Source: Clostridium sp. M62/1 (GTDB lineage Bacteria; Bacillota; Clostridia; Lachnospirales; Lachnospiraceae). Taken from it: a stretch of DNA of 64,000 nt. The translations under genes and the position numbers were made by a program. The stretch spans positions 112,501 through 176,500 of the forward strand of contig NZ_CP085988.1 of NCBI RefSeq assembly GCF_020736365.1, written 5' to 3'. Shown piece by piece: positions 35,074-44,380 of the stretch. Positions within the stretch are counted from its first letter, which is position 1. Each line of letters starts with the position of its first letter. The notes beneath the pieces are model-generated. The model was not told where the DNA came from, did not search any database, and was given only the letters and a program-made list of their open reading frames with translations.

Positions 35074-35306
35074 TATGCTTCAACACCTTTTTCTTTTAAA
35101 TAGTTCATTACATCGCCTACTGTTAAGAGGTTCTGTAAGTCCTCAGCCGGGATCTCTACAGAATACTCATCCTCAAGTGCCATAACCAGCTCGAATAAAT
35201 CCAGAGAATCTGCTCCCAGATCATCCTTGAAGGAGGAAGCCTCTGTGATGGAATCTGCATCCACGCTTAACTGCTCTGCGATGATCTCTTTCATTTTTTC
35301 TAACAT
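35073..35306 (-). CDS. acpP: Acyl carrier protein
   Basis: 77 residues, acidic four-helix protein. Ser34 in [15 protein letters not shown] is the 4'-phosphopantetheine site. It carries growing acyl chains for all Fab enzymes here. GGAGAA precedes the ATG. It has its own promoter at 35399-35426, in addition to read-through from fabH. Confidence 0.97.
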   Translation of the reverse strand: MLEKMKEIIAEQLSVDADSITEASSFKDDLGADSLDLFELVMALEDEYSVEIPAEDLQNLLTVGDVMNYLKEKGVEA

Positions 35307-35398
35307 AATTCATTCTCCTTTACCTTTAAGTTTTAGTTTTTGAATTTAATTTCTGAAAGCCGTTACAGGGTTCCTCCCCCACAGCATTCATTTCTTTT

Positions 35399-35426
35399 AT
35401 TATATTTGATTTTCAGGAACTTGCAA
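35399..35426 (-). promoter_or_regulatory. acpP promoter with imperfect FabT-type site
   Basis: On the minus strand TTGCAA (complement of 35421-35426) and a perfect TATAAT (35399-35404) are 16 bases apart. Inside the spacer lies CTGAAAATCAAAT, an imperfect match to the TTTGA-N3-TCAAA FabT box, so FabT may also control this promoter. Confidence 0.5.
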
Positions 35427-35476
35427 GGGAAAAATGACGCGGACGCGCCCTATCCGCAGCAGTGCTTCTTCCTGCT

Positions 35477-36442
35477 TTACCACTCTAAAAGGGTGGCCCC
35501 CCAGGTCATGCCGGAGCCGAAGCCGGCAAGTACCAGTTTATCTCCCCGCTTAAGCTTCCCTTCCTGCTTCATCTCGTCGAGAAGAATCGGAATAGAAGCC
35601 GCGGATGTGTTTCCGTAGCGGTCAATATTTACAGGAATCTTTTCCATGGGTATTTTAAGCCGTCTGGAGGCTGCCTCCAGAATCCTGTAGTTGGCCTGGT
35701 GAAGAACGAAGTATTTGATTTCCTCCGGCGTCATTTCCGCCTCTTTCAGAATATCCTCCACAATCTCAGGCACCTTGCGGACTGCGAATTTGAAAACTTC
35801 CTTCCCGTCCATTTTCATAAAGCCCAGCTCCGGCTTGACTCCGTTCAGGCAGTTTCCGAGATTTCTGGCCTGGCACTCCAGCGTCCATCCCTTCGTTCCG
35901 TCGCTTCCCATCAGTGTTTTTATGATTCCGCCGTCCTCTGAGGCCCTCACAACCGCTGCCCCTGCTCCGTCGCCAAAAAGGATGCAGGTTCCCCGGTCTG
36001 TCCAGTCCACCACCTTGCTCAAGGCTTCCGCACCTACGATCAGAGCGGTCTTATAGATTCCGGACATAAAAAAGCTGTGGGCAATGTGCAGGCCGAAGAT
36101 AAATCCTGAGCAGGCTGCCGTAATGTCAAAGCCTACAGCGTTTACCGCTCCGATGGCTGCCTGTACATCCATGGCCGCCGCCGGGAATGCACGGTCTCCG
36201 GATGAGGTGGCAAGCACAATCAGGTCGATCTCCTTCGGGTCAATCCCCGCATCAGAAACTGCTCTCTTAGCCGCCTCCACCGCCAGAGCGCAGGTTCCCA
36301 TCTCCTTTGACACTCTCCTCTCACAGATTCCCGTTCTCTCACGGATCCACGCGTCATCCGTATCCAAAAATTCCATGAGATCCTTATTTGTAACAACTGT
36401 ATCCGGCACATATGAGCCGATTCCGATGATTCTTGTAGTCAT
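35477..36442 (-). CDS. fabH: 3-oxoacyl-ACP synthase III (FabH)
   Basis: 321 residues, the initiating condensing enzyme that joins acetyl-CoA to malonyl-ACP. Cys111 in ITAACSGFIFGL, His in VLHQANYRI (about 248) and Asn in YGNTSAAS (about 278) form the triad. Start at 36442 follows GCGGGA; the frame extends to 36508 with a poorer context. First gene of the operon behind the FabT-type operator. Confidence 0.96.
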   Translation of the reverse strand: MTTRIIGIGSYVPDTVVTNKDLMEFLDTDDAWIRERTGICERRVSKEMGTCALAVEAAKRAVSDAGIDPKEIDLIVLATSSGDRAFPAAAMDVQAAIGAVNAVGFDITAACSGFIFGLHIAHSFFMSGIYKTALIVGAEALSKVVDWTDRGTCILFGDGAGAAVVRASEDGGIIKTLMGSDGTKGWTLECQARNLGNCLNGVKPELGFMKMDGKEVFKFAVRKVPEIVEDILKEAEMTPEEIKYFVLHQANYRILEAASRRLKIPMEKIPVNIDRYGNTSAASIPILLDEMKQEGKLKRGDKLVLAGFGSGMTWGATLLEW

Positions 36443-36622
36443 GTCTGATTCCCGCTTTTCTGTCTGCTTATGACAGCCTCCGCCGCCAGGCGCCTGTCTG
36501 GCTGTCATATTGATTTTTTATTTTACAATAACATACACCTGTCCGCCTGGGCAGACACCCCCCTGCCTGAAAGCCAAACGAGGCCTCCGTTTTCAGACAT
36601 GTCCGGGCCTTCCCGACAGATT

Positions 36623-36637
36623 GTTTGATATTCAAAC
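36623..36637. promoter_or_regulatory. FabT-type operator
   Basis: Perfect palindrome GTTTGA-TAT-TCAAAC, within TTGTTTGATATTCAAACTA, matching the FabT box known from lactic acid bacteria. It begins about eight bases after the fabH -10 box, over the likely start site, where a bound repressor would block transcription. Confidence 0.8.
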
Positions 36638-36644
36638 TATTGCT

Positions 36645-36673
36645 AGTGTATTCTATGGCCGTTTGTTTGTCAA
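36645..36673 (-). promoter_or_regulatory. fabH operon promoter
   Basis: Perfect TTGACA (complement of 36668-36673), 17-base spacer, TACACT (36645-36650). Confidence 0.75.
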
Positions 36674-37021
36674 GAAGAACTTTCCGCATAATCCGCCCCT
36701 GAAAAACAGGCTTTTCAGACTGCATTTCCCAGACCTTTCTGCCCTCCTTCTGATTTTCTGTCCCGTCTTTTCTAAGACCTGCAGGCTTTCTGTCTGATTT
36801 ATACGGCAAAGTACCTCTCTGAAATGCAAAAGTTCCGGGGATAACCTGCTCAGGCAGGCGCAGGCTGAGCAGGCTGAACCTTCCCCCATATAAATATGGA
36901 AACGGCAGCCCTCTGTCATTTTTATCAGAACGAAAAAAACCAGTACCTTTTTGAGGCAGGAAAATGTATAATAAGAAATCATAAGAACCATAGTACTATC
37001 ATTCAAAAGGAGGTTTACATA

Positions 37022-37717
37022 ATGCAGAAAATCCTGGTATGCGATGACGACAGACAGATTGTCGAGGCTATAGATATTTATCTGACCGGAGAGGGCTTTG
37101 AGGTGATCAAGGCCTATGACGGTCTGGAGGCTCTGGAGCTTCTCAAAACACATGAGGTGAACCTCATGATTGTGGACGTGATGATGCCCGGCCTTGACGG
37201 AATCAGAACCACGCTCAAAGTGAGGGAAACCAGCAGTATACCGATTATCATTCTGTCCGCCAAGTCAGAGGATTCTGACAAGATCCTGGGACTGAATATC
37301 GGGGCGGATGACTACATTACCAAGCCCTTCAACCCCCTCGAGCTGGTAGCCCGCGTCAAATCCCAGCTTCGCCGCTACACACAGCTGGGAAATATGCATA
37401 CCCAGTCCGACAGCCGCGTATATAAGTGCGGCGGCCTTCAGATCAATGATGAGAACAAGGAGGTTCTGGTGGACGGCGAGCTGATCAAGCTGACGCCTAT
37501 CGAGTATAACATTCTCCTCCTTCTCGTAAAAAATGCAGGAAAGGTATTCTCGATTGATCAGATCTACGAGGAAATCTGGAACGAGGAGGCCATCGGAGCA
37601 GACAATACCGTGGCTGTGCACATCCGTCACATCCGTGAAAAAATCGAGATTAATCCCCGAGAGCCCCGCTATCTTAAGGTTGTCTGGGGCGTAGGATATA
37701 AGATTGAAAAGCAGTAG
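37022..37717 (+). CDS. OmpR/PhoB-type response regulator
   Basis: 231 residues. The receiver domain (1-115) has the acidic pocket CDDD (7-10), the phosphoacceptor Asp in MIVDVMMPG (about residue 52), Ser in ILSAKS and Lys in DDYITKPFN. A winged-helix OmpR domain follows from about 130, with VHIRHIREKIE and the terminal VWGVGYKIE. AAGGAGG precedes the ATG at 37022. The histidine kinase starts within ten bases of its stop. It resembles VanR-like clostridial regulators; the signal is unknown. Confidence 0.94.
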   Translation: MQKILVCDDDRQIVEAIDIYLTGEGFEVIKAYDGLEALELLKTHEVNLMIVDVMMPGLDGIRTTLKVRETSSIPIIILSAKSEDSDKILGLNIGADDYITKPFNPLELVARVKSQLRRYTQLGNMHTQSDSRVYKCGGLQINDENKEVLVDGELIKLTPIEYNILLLLVKNAGKVFSIDQIYEEIWNEEAIGADNTVAVHIRHIREKIEINPREPRYLKVVWGVGYKIEKQ

Positions 37718-37726
37718 GTGGATATG

Positions 37727-40117
37727 ATGAACCGCAGATTAAATTTAAAAAACCATAAGACGATTGTCTGTGTCATCCATCTTCTCTTTCTTGCGCTGAT
37801 GTTTGCAGGCGTTGGAACGATGTACCTGAACGACAATCTGGGAGTGGGCATCACCCGGATTCACAGCAGCGTCTACGAGGACACGGACGAATTTACCCAG
37901 TATTTCAATGACGATCTGGCCGATATTTTCCAATACATGGAATATAATGAGATTTTTGCCACAGGAGGTTCCATTGACATCTCAAAAACGATGCTCGAGA
38001 TGACCTTCGGCCCCAATGACACCCGCTCCTATTCGCTGAACGACATTATCAAGTATCTTCAGTCTCTGGGGTACTCTCTCAACGGAGATTTTGAGTGCAT
38101 ACCCGTTTCTGTGGACGAAAACAGGAAGCCCGCCATGGGATATGTCGCCTGGTCTGCCAGCGAACCAGATATATATTACACCTCTCTGAAAGATGGGATG
38201 CGCCACTGCTCTCTGGAGGAGATTTCCCTTGAAATCATAAACACCCTGAACCGTTACTACAGTACTTACAAACGGCTCATAGAAAGTCCCAGCAACCTGC
38301 ATTTCAGGATCGAGTACATAGACAGCGAGTCAGAGCCAAAGCGTATCACATCCTTCTCAAACGACAGTACACTGACGTTAGAGCAGGCCAAGACTTATGG
38401 ACGCTACGCCTGTCTTCAGGGCAACTCTGTGTTTTATGACACAAACTTCCGTTTTATCGATCTGGACACTGTGTCGGCCCTGTCGGCAGGCAATCCCTAT
38501 GACACAAAAACCTACTATCTGCTGGCTGCCCTTGACACCTCCTATCCAGTGTCAGATCCCTATGCAGACAATTATAACCATTATGTCAGAATGCAGAATT
38601 ACTACTTTCTGGGTTTTGCTCTGATGGTGGTTGGAGGCCTGACGGCAGCCGCCTCCCTCCTGTACCTGCTTTCAGTGTCCGGAAAACAGGAGTATGGAGA
38701 CAGCCGCATTACCCTTTCCCCCTTTGACCAGACCAGCACGGAAACAGGTCTGATCCTTCTCATCCTTCTGGCGGGAGCCTCACTTCTGGCAGGGAGATAC
38801 ACTCTGGTGAGAATCGCACATCTGACCCTTCCTGAGGAATCCTGGGATGTGGGAGAAAAGGTGATCTACACAGCCATTGTCTATCTGGTATGCCTCATCG
38901 GGCTGTTCAGCCTGCTCAGACGCTGCAAGGCTGGAATACTCTGGAAAAACAGCCTGATTCGAAAGCTCGGCGACAGACTTTCCGTCTTCTTTACAGGCCA
39001 GACCTTTGCCGGCCAGCTATCAGCTGCCTTTATCGCCTACCAGATCGCCAACACGGTGCTTCTGGTGACCGCCTCCTACCTGTACCTGAAGTGGCATATC
39101 CTGACTCTGACCTTAAAGATCATAATCGGCATGCTCCTGCTTTTATGGCTCTGTGTAAACCTGTGGATCTTCTATCTGATGTTCAGGCGGGCTGCCGACA
39201 GGGACAGGCTGGATCTTGCCATCCGCCATCTGGCTGGAGGAGAAACCACCTATCAGGTAGATATCTCCCAGTTTTCAGGCAAGATACGGGAGACAGCGGA
39301 AAACCTGAACAATGTCAGCCAGGGACTTGAAGCGGCTCTCTCCGAAAAAGTAAAAAGTGAGCGGCTCAAGGCGGATCTGATTACAAATGTGTCCCATGAT
39401 ATCAAGACACCCCTAACCTCCATTATCAACTATGTAGATTTAATCAAGCGGGAAAACATCCAGGATGAGAAGATTCAGCGCTATCTGGAAGTGCTGGAAC
39501 AGAAATCCCACCGCCTGAAAAATCTCACAGAGGATTTGGTGGAGGCCTCCAAGGCCAGCTCGGGAAATTTAAAGCTCGACATCAGCAGACTGGATTTCAT
39601 TGAGCTGATCTATCAGACGAACGGAGAATTTGAGGAGAAGTTTATAAGCCGACGGCTGGATCTCATTACCTCCGCTCCGGAGCGAAGTGTCTTTATCGAG
39701 GCGGACGGCCGCCGACTCTGGCGGGTTCTGGAAAACCTCTATAACAACGCCTTTAAGTATGCTCTGGAGGGAAGCCGGATCTATGCGGATGTGTCAGTGG
39801 AGAACTCCATGGCTGTATTTACCATTAAAAACATATCTGCCAGCCCTCTGAATATCAAGGCCGAGGAGCTGACTGAGCGGTTTGTCCGCGGCGATGTGGC
39901 AAGGACTACGGAGGGGAGCGGCCTGGGACTCTCTATCGCCAGAAGTCTGACACAGCTTCAGGGCGGAAGCTTTGAAATCTATATCGACGGCGATCTCTTT
40001 AAGGCAAGAGTGGCATTTCCTGTGGCAGAAGTTCCGCCTAAAGTCCTGCCCAAAACAGCGGAAGCAAAGACAGAGGATGACGAAGGCAGGGCTGAAAGCG
40101 AAGGTCAGACTCCTTAG
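37727..40117 (+). CDS. Membrane sensor histidine kinase
   Basis: About 796 residues. One N-terminal helix (about 15-35) leads to an extracytoplasmic region of about 240 residues. A further block of about five or six hydrophobic helices spans roughly 290-490, followed by a HAMP-like linker, the HisKA motif NVSHDIKTPLTSIINYVDLI with His near residue 600, and an HATPase domain with N box LYNNAFKYAL and G box GSGLGLSIA. The large sensor plus multi-helix middle is unusual compared with simple two-helix kinases. An in-frame ATG at 37724 or GTG at 37718 could also start it. The stop is almost back-to-back with the MATE gene stop. Confidence 0.9.
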   Translation: MNRRLNLKNHKTIVCVIHLLFLALMFAGVGTMYLNDNLGVGITRIHSSVYEDTDEFTQYFNDDLADIFQYMEYNEIFATGGSIDISKTMLEMTFGPNDTRSYSLNDIIKYLQSLGYSLNGDFECIPVSVDENRKPAMGYVAWSASEPDIYYTSLKDGMRHCSLEEISLEIINTLNRYYSTYKRLIESPSNLHFRIEYIDSESEPKRITSFSNDSTLTLEQAKTYGRYACLQGNSVFYDTNFRFIDLDTVSALSAGNPYDTKTYYLLAALDTSYPVSDPYADNYNHYVRMQNYYFLGFALMVVGGLTAAASLLYLLSVSGKQEYGDSRITLSPFDQTSTETGLILLILLAGASLLAGRYTLVRIAHLTLPEESWDVGEKVIYTAIVYLVCLIGLFSLLRRCKAGILWKNSLIRKLGDRLSVFFTGQTFAGQLSAAFIAYQIANTVLLVTASYLYLKWHILTLTLKIIIGMLLLLWLCVNLWIFYLMFRRAADRDRLDLAIRHLAGGETTYQVDISQFSGKIRETAENLNNVSQGLEAALSEKVKSERLKADLITNVSHDIKTPLTSIINYVDLIKRENIQDEKIQRYLEVLEQKSHRLKNLTEDLVEASKASSGNLKLDISRLDFIELIYQTNGEFEEKFISRRLDLITSAPERSVFIEADGRRLWRVLENLYNNAFKYALEGSRIYADVSVENSMAVFTIKNISASPLNIKAEELTERFVRGDVARTTEGSGLGLSIARSLTQLQGGSFEIYIDGDLFKARVAFPVAEVPPKVLPKTAEAKTEDDEGRAESEGQTP

Positions 40118-40118
40118 C

Positions 40119-41516
40119 TTAGGCCCTGTAAGGTCTTTTTTCCCCTCCCTCAATCAGCCGGATCCGTTTCCAGTGGCCTGTCAGATACCACCCAAAGGAT
40201 ATGGCATAGTTTGTGGCCCAGCCCAGCGGAACGGCGTACCACACGAACTCAAGCCCATAGCGGGGAGCAAAGAAGCTGGCCACAAACACGCGGATGGTCA
40301 GGTTGGCCAGATTGGAGACGGTAAATACAGTCACATCCCCTGCTCCCCTTAAAAGGCCGTCTGTTGTGGCCTTCAGCCCGATCAGAATATAGAAAAACGA
40401 GATAAAGTCCGCGTAGGACATAGCCACGCTGAAAGCCTCCTCGCTGACCTCAGCGTCCAGAAACGCAGAGATAAACAGGCTTCCGAAGCTCTGGGTCAGG
40501 ACACAGAGAGCTGCTGCAAAGGCTGCAAGGGCGAAATAGCAGGTTCTGTATCCCTCTCTGACGCGCTTTTCATTCCCGGCCCCTATATTCTGGGCTGTAA
40601 AGGTGGACATGGCATTTCCAATCGCCAGCATGGGCACGATGGAGATAGACTCGATTCTGGTTCCTGCCGAGTACCCGGCAATGGCAGAGGAGCCGAAGGT
40701 GTTCACCACCGACTGCACCAGAAGGATTCCCATCTGCACAATAGACTGCTGCAGGATGGAGGGGATCGCCACCTTTACCATGGAGAGCATCATTCCCCTG
40801 TCATAAAACCGGAATTCCTCTCTCCTGTGTTCATAGCCTCTGAGCTTTCTCATCAGAAGGCAGAAGGACAGCACAGCCGAGAGTCCCTGAGCAATCAGAG
40901 TGGCAACAGCCACGCCCCGGACTGCCATGCCAAACTGAATGACAAACAGCAGATCCAGCACGATATTTAACAGCGAGGAGAAGATGAGGAGCCAAAGGGG
41001 CGTCCTGGAATCTCCGAGAGAGTTAAACACCGACGCCTGGACGTTGTACATAAAGAGAAACGGCAGACCCAGAAAATAAATGCTCAGATACAGGGCCGCA
41101 TCCTCAAAGATATTGCCCGGCACATTCATCAGCGCCAGAATCCTGTCGCTATATGCCAGTCCGAACACTCCCAGAAAAACGCTGATAACGAGAAAATTAA
41201 GCAGGGTTGTGGAGACGGCTGTTTTCATTTTTGTAATCTGGCCCGCTCCCAGAAACTGTGAGATGATTACAGAGCTTCCCGTCCCTCCGCCGATGGCCAC
41301 GGCGATGAACACATTGGTTATGGCGTAGGAGGCTCCCACGGAGGCCAGGGCATTTTCACTGACAAACTGCCCCACCACAACGGAGTCCATAATATTGTAA
41401 AACTGCTGGAACAGATTGCCCAGAATCATGGGGAAGGCAAAGAGTAAAAGGGCCTTTCCCGGATGATCGGTGAGCATACTGCAGGTTTTCTTTTTTGCTT
41501 TAACTGCCTGTGACAT
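40119..41516 (-). CDS. MATE family efflux transporter
   Basis: 465 residues with about 12 helices, multidrug and toxic compound extrusion family. It starts with a basic cytoplasmic tail; PMILGNLFQQFYNIMDSVVVGQF (about residues 34-56), GGGTGSSVIISQFLGAG and the mid-protein repeat IAGYSAGTRIESI are typical. It exports cations or drugs against sodium or protons. It is convergent with the kinase gene and may be regulated by it, which is not shown. Confidence 0.92.
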   Translation of the reverse strand: MSQAVKAKKKTCSMLTDHPGKALLLFAFPMILGNLFQQFYNIMDSVVVGQFVSENALASVGASYAITNVFIAVAIGGGTGSSVIISQFLGAGQITKMKTAVSTTLLNFLVISVFLGVFGLAYSDRILALMNVPGNIFEDAALYLSIYFLGLPFLFMYNVQASVFNSLGDSRTPLWLLIFSSLLNIVLDLLFVIQFGMAVRGVAVATLIAQGLSAVLSFCLLMRKLRGYEHRREEFRFYDRGMMLSMVKVAIPSILQQSIVQMGILLVQSVVNTFGSSAIAGYSAGTRIESISIVPMLAIGNAMSTFTAQNIGAGNEKRVREGYRTCYFALAAFAAALCVLTQSFGSLFISAFLDAEVSEEAFSVAMSYADFISFFYILIGLKATTDGLLRGAGDVTVFTVSNLANLTIRVFVASFFAPRYGLEFVWYAVPLGWATNYAISFGWYLTGHWKRIRLIEGGEKRPYRA

Positions 41517-41904
41517 TTGTGAAATTCTCCTGTGTTGATATCAGAATCCATGTATGAAGCGGGACCCGGTCTGAGTATGCTGGCTGAAAACCGCCTTTAT
41601 CAACTTCCTGACCTGTCTTTAATGATCCCATACAATTTTGACTGCATGAAAGCCATTTTCGGCAGTTATAGTATACCCAAAACCACTGTCTTTTTCAATT
41701 CATACAGATAAATTCACAAATACGGCATCCCTCTTTCAAACATATGGCAACCGCCTGCTTTCTCACAGCCTCTGCTGCCTTTCTCTTCATATTTTTATGT
41801 CTGTTTTTCTGTCTGCAGCATGGACAATGCTCCCGCTTCCATATATAATGAAAAAAGGGAAGCTTGTTTCTTTATATTATCAATGCACTGAGAGGTGATT
41901 ATCT
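41517..41904. other. Intergenic region between MATE and the filament-like operon
   Basis: No gene seen. The left part is the MATE leader; the right part holds the operon promoter. The middle is T/C-rich with nothing recognised. Confidence 0.5.
41821..41849 (+). promoter_or_regulatory. Promoter of the transglutaminase/PilT operon
   Basis: TGGACA (41821-41826), 17-base spacer, perfect TATAAT (41844-41849). The leader of about 50 bases ends in the GAGAGGTGA ribosome site. Confidence 0.7.
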
Positions 41905-42813
41905 ATGTTTCGAAAAACTTTGCGCCGCAGTCTTCAGAAAGGCCTGAAAAAGACCAGAAATGCAGTGATTCTGGGTCTTTCTGCTGCCGCATTAATCTGC
42001 ACGCCGGTATTTGCCCAGGTGAGGACACCGGAAGCCTCCGGCTCCGTCACCTACTCAAACGGAAACGCTGTCATCGACGCCTCCAACGCGTCTCAGGGCT
42101 ATGTCATGGTAAAATATACCGGCGGCACATCACGCATTAAAGTAAGAATTACAAAGGGCACAGACTACACCTATGATCTGAATGCCAGCGGAAATTATGA
42201 GGTATTCCCGCTGACAGAGGGAAGCGGAACTTACACTGTCAAGGTATTCCAGCAGGTTCAGGGAACCTCCTACGCCCAGGTCATGAGTCAGACCATCAAT
42301 GTGAATCTGGCTGACGAGCTGTCCCCCTTCCTCTATCCCAACCAGTTCTGCAACTTTCGCGCAGACTCCGCGGTAGTCTCCACAGCGGCCTCCATCACAG
42401 CCGGAATCTCTGATCCGCTCTCAAAGGTACAGGCCATATATAATTATGCGGTGGACAATATTTCCTACGACTACCAGAAGGCTGCAACTGTACAGAGCGG
42501 ATACCTGCCCGTACCGGATTCTACGCTGGCGTCAAAAACCGGCATCTGCTTCGACTATGCGGCAGTCATGACCTCCATGCTCCGCTCCCAGGACATTCCG
42601 ACCAAACTTGTGATCGGATACACCGGCGGCGCCTACCATGCATGGGTAAGCGTGTATGTAACCGGACAGGGCTGGGTTGACAATATTATCTACTTCGACG
42701 GCGTAAACTGGCGGTACATGGATCCGACCTTTGCGTCCAGCGGAAAAGGCAACGCAGCCATCACCAGCTACATTACGAATCCGGCAAACTATCAGGCAAA
42801 ATTCACTTACTAA
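41905..42813 (+). CDS. Secreted transglutaminase-like protein
   Basis: 302 residues. A long basic N-terminal segment and hydrophobic helix (AVILGLSAAALICTPVFAQ) form a signal peptide with probable cleavage after VFAQ. Residues about 40-135 form a beta-rich domain. A transglutaminase/protease-like core follows, with Cys215 in KTGICFDYAAV, His245 in AYHAWVS and Asp273 in YMDPTF, the complete catalytic triad. It could cross-link, trim or hydrolyse surface proteins. It is the first gene of an operon with a T2SF protein and a PilT-like ATPase, 33 bases before the next gene, so a filament or its substrate is an attractive target. Confidence 0.85.
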   Translation: MFRKTLRRSLQKGLKKTRNAVILGLSAAALICTPVFAQVRTPEASGSVTYSNGNAVIDASNASQGYVMVKYTGGTSRIKVRITKGTDYTYDLNASGNYEVFPLTEGSGTYTVKVFQQVQGTSYAQVMSQTINVNLADELSPFLYPNQFCNFRADSAVVSTAASITAGISDPLSKVQAIYNYAVDNISYDYQKAATVQSGYLPVPDSTLASKTGICFDYAAVMTSMLRSQDIPTKLVIGYTGGAYHAWVSVYVTGQGWVDNIIYFDGVNWRYMDPTFASSGKGNAAITSYITNPANYQAKFTY

Positions 42814-42846
42814 AAGGGAGACTGATCCCAGAAGAGGAATCATACT

Positions 42847-43893
42847 ATGAAACAATCCGTACCATTTACCGGACTTTCCCTGTCCGGCTTCTGTATGCAA
42901 ATTTCTATTCTCTTAAAATCGGCAGTGCCTCTCTATGAGGGGCTCTCCGTCATGGCCGAGGACGCATCATCGCCCCGCGAGAAGGAAATTCTCACCGCCA
43001 TGTCCGATAAGCTGCGCATGGGTTTTCCCTTCAGCGAGGCCGTCAGCGAGGCCGGCTGCTTTCCGGCTTATGTAACCCAGATGACTGTGCTGGGGGAGCG
43101 CACAGGTACTCTGGATGAAACCATGGAGCATCTGTCCCGGTTCTATGAGAGGGAATACCGGCTCGGCGAAAATCTGCGCCGTGCCGTCACCTACCCCGCC
43201 ATCATGATCGTGATGCTCCTTGTGATCCTGTTTATCCTGTTCACCAGGGTGATGCCGATCTTTTCCGGTGTCTATGAACAGCTGGGAACCTCCATACCGG
43301 ACGCCGCCCAGGCGGCTATCCAGTTCGGAGGTATCTTAAGCGGCGCGGCTCTCGTCTTTGCAGCAGTGCTCATAGCTGCCTTCGCCGTCGTCCGGCTTAC
43401 CAGCCGGCCCGGCCAGGAAAGCAGCCTGTCGCACCGCCTTCTGCGCTCCATTAAAAACCATTCCTCCATTGCGAAGCTCTCTGCCCTGCGCCGCTTCTGC
43501 TCTGTCATGGCAATGACGCTTCACTGCGGAATGAACATGGCCGAGGGCTGCCGTATGGCTGCCGCACTGGTGGACAACGATTCTGTGCTTCCCGGAGTCA
43601 GAGCCTGCGAAAAGGAGCTGGAATCAGGAAAGGCCTTCTACGACTCTATCGAACCCTCCGGTCTGTTTTCCGGCTTTGATCTGCAGATGATCCGCATCGG
43701 AAGCAGGGCCGGACAGCTGGAAACCGTTATGCGTGAGCTGGAGGAGGACTATGATGAGCGCTCCTCTGATGCCCTTGACAGTCTGATTGCAAGGCTTGAG
43801 CCTGCCATCGTCTCGGTGCTGGCAGTTGCAGTGGGGCTTGTCCTTCTGTCTGTCATGCTTCCGCTGGCAGGAATTCTCTCCTCCATCGGATAG
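42847..43893 (+). CDS. T2SF/PilC-family inner-membrane platform protein
   Basis: 348 residues with two T2SF domains, the layout of GspF/PilC. Domain one spans about 10-125 (FCMQISILLKSAVPLYEGL, VLGERTGTLDETM) with a helix at about 118-140 (MIVMLLVILFILF); a second helix is near 165-185; domain two spans about 215-320 (FCSVMAMTLHCGMNMAEG, IGSRAGQLE), and a final helix ends the protein. PilC-type proteins couple the ATPase to pilin insertion or removal. The N-terminal cytoplasmic part is shorter than in classical PilC. It lies four genes before the ATPase. Confidence 0.88.
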   Translation: MKQSVPFTGLSLSGFCMQISILLKSAVPLYEGLSVMAEDASSPREKEILTAMSDKLRMGFPFSEAVSEAGCFPAYVTQMTVLGERTGTLDETMEHLSRFYEREYRLGENLRRAVTYPAIMIVMLLVILFILFTRVMPIFSGVYEQLGTSIPDAAQAAIQFGGILSGAALVFAAVLIAAFAVVRLTSRPGQESSLSHRLLRSIKNHSSIAKLSALRRFCSVMAMTLHCGMNMAEGCRMAAALVDNDSVLPGVRACEKELESGKAFYDSIEPSGLFSGFDLQMIRIGSRAGQLETVMRELEEDYDERSSDALDSLIARLEPAIVSVLAVAVGLVLLSVMLPLAGILSSIG

Positions 43894-44026
43894 CAGAATA
43901 TCTGCCGGGATATCCGGCAAAAACGCCTTTTAAATATTGCAGAACCAGCCTGTGCATTCAGAGGCTTTCGCCTGGAAAGCACTGCCCTTTGAACGCAGTC
44001 TGGGAATCTGAGACAGGAGAATTGAT

Positions 44027-44380
44027 ATGCTGCACGTACAAGTTCAGAAAAAAAAGAGGGGATTTGCAGGATACCTTCTGTCCTTCCTCATCTTTTTTGC
44101 CATTCTCTTCTTCTCTCTCTTCTGTATGAACGCCATGCAGAGGAGAAGCGAGGAGGAGAGCCTGATGTCCCTGAGGGACGCCATAAGACGGGCAAGCGTC
44201 CAGTGCTATGCCATTGAGGGGCGCTATCCGCCAAGCGTGGAATATCTGGAAGAGCACTATGGAATCGTCATTGACAGAGACCGCTATCATGTATTCTACG
44301 ACGGCTGGGCCAGCAACGTAATACCCGACATCACCGTTCTTCCCGTCGCAGAGGAGGAGAAAGGAGATGAAACATGGTAA
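44027..44380 (+). CDS. Pseudopilin-like single-pass membrane protein
   Basis: 117 residues: basic start, one hydrophobic helix (YLLSFLIFFAILFFSLF), then a globular part with an MSLRDAIRRASVQCYAIEG helix and RYPPSVEYLEEHYG. The helix-then-YPPS arrangement resembles pseudopilins of the GspG/H type. The segment RGFAGYLLSF looks like a prepilin site with Gly-Phe, but the usual Glu at position 5 is absent, so processing is uncertain. A gap of about 130 bases precedes it; it overlaps the next gene. Confidence 0.6.
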   Translation: MLHVQVQKKKRGFAGYLLSFLIFFAILFFSLFCMNAMQRRSEEESLMSLRDAIRRASVQCYAIEGRYPPSVEYLEEHYGIVIDRDRYHVFYDGWASNVIPDITVLPVAEEEKGDETW

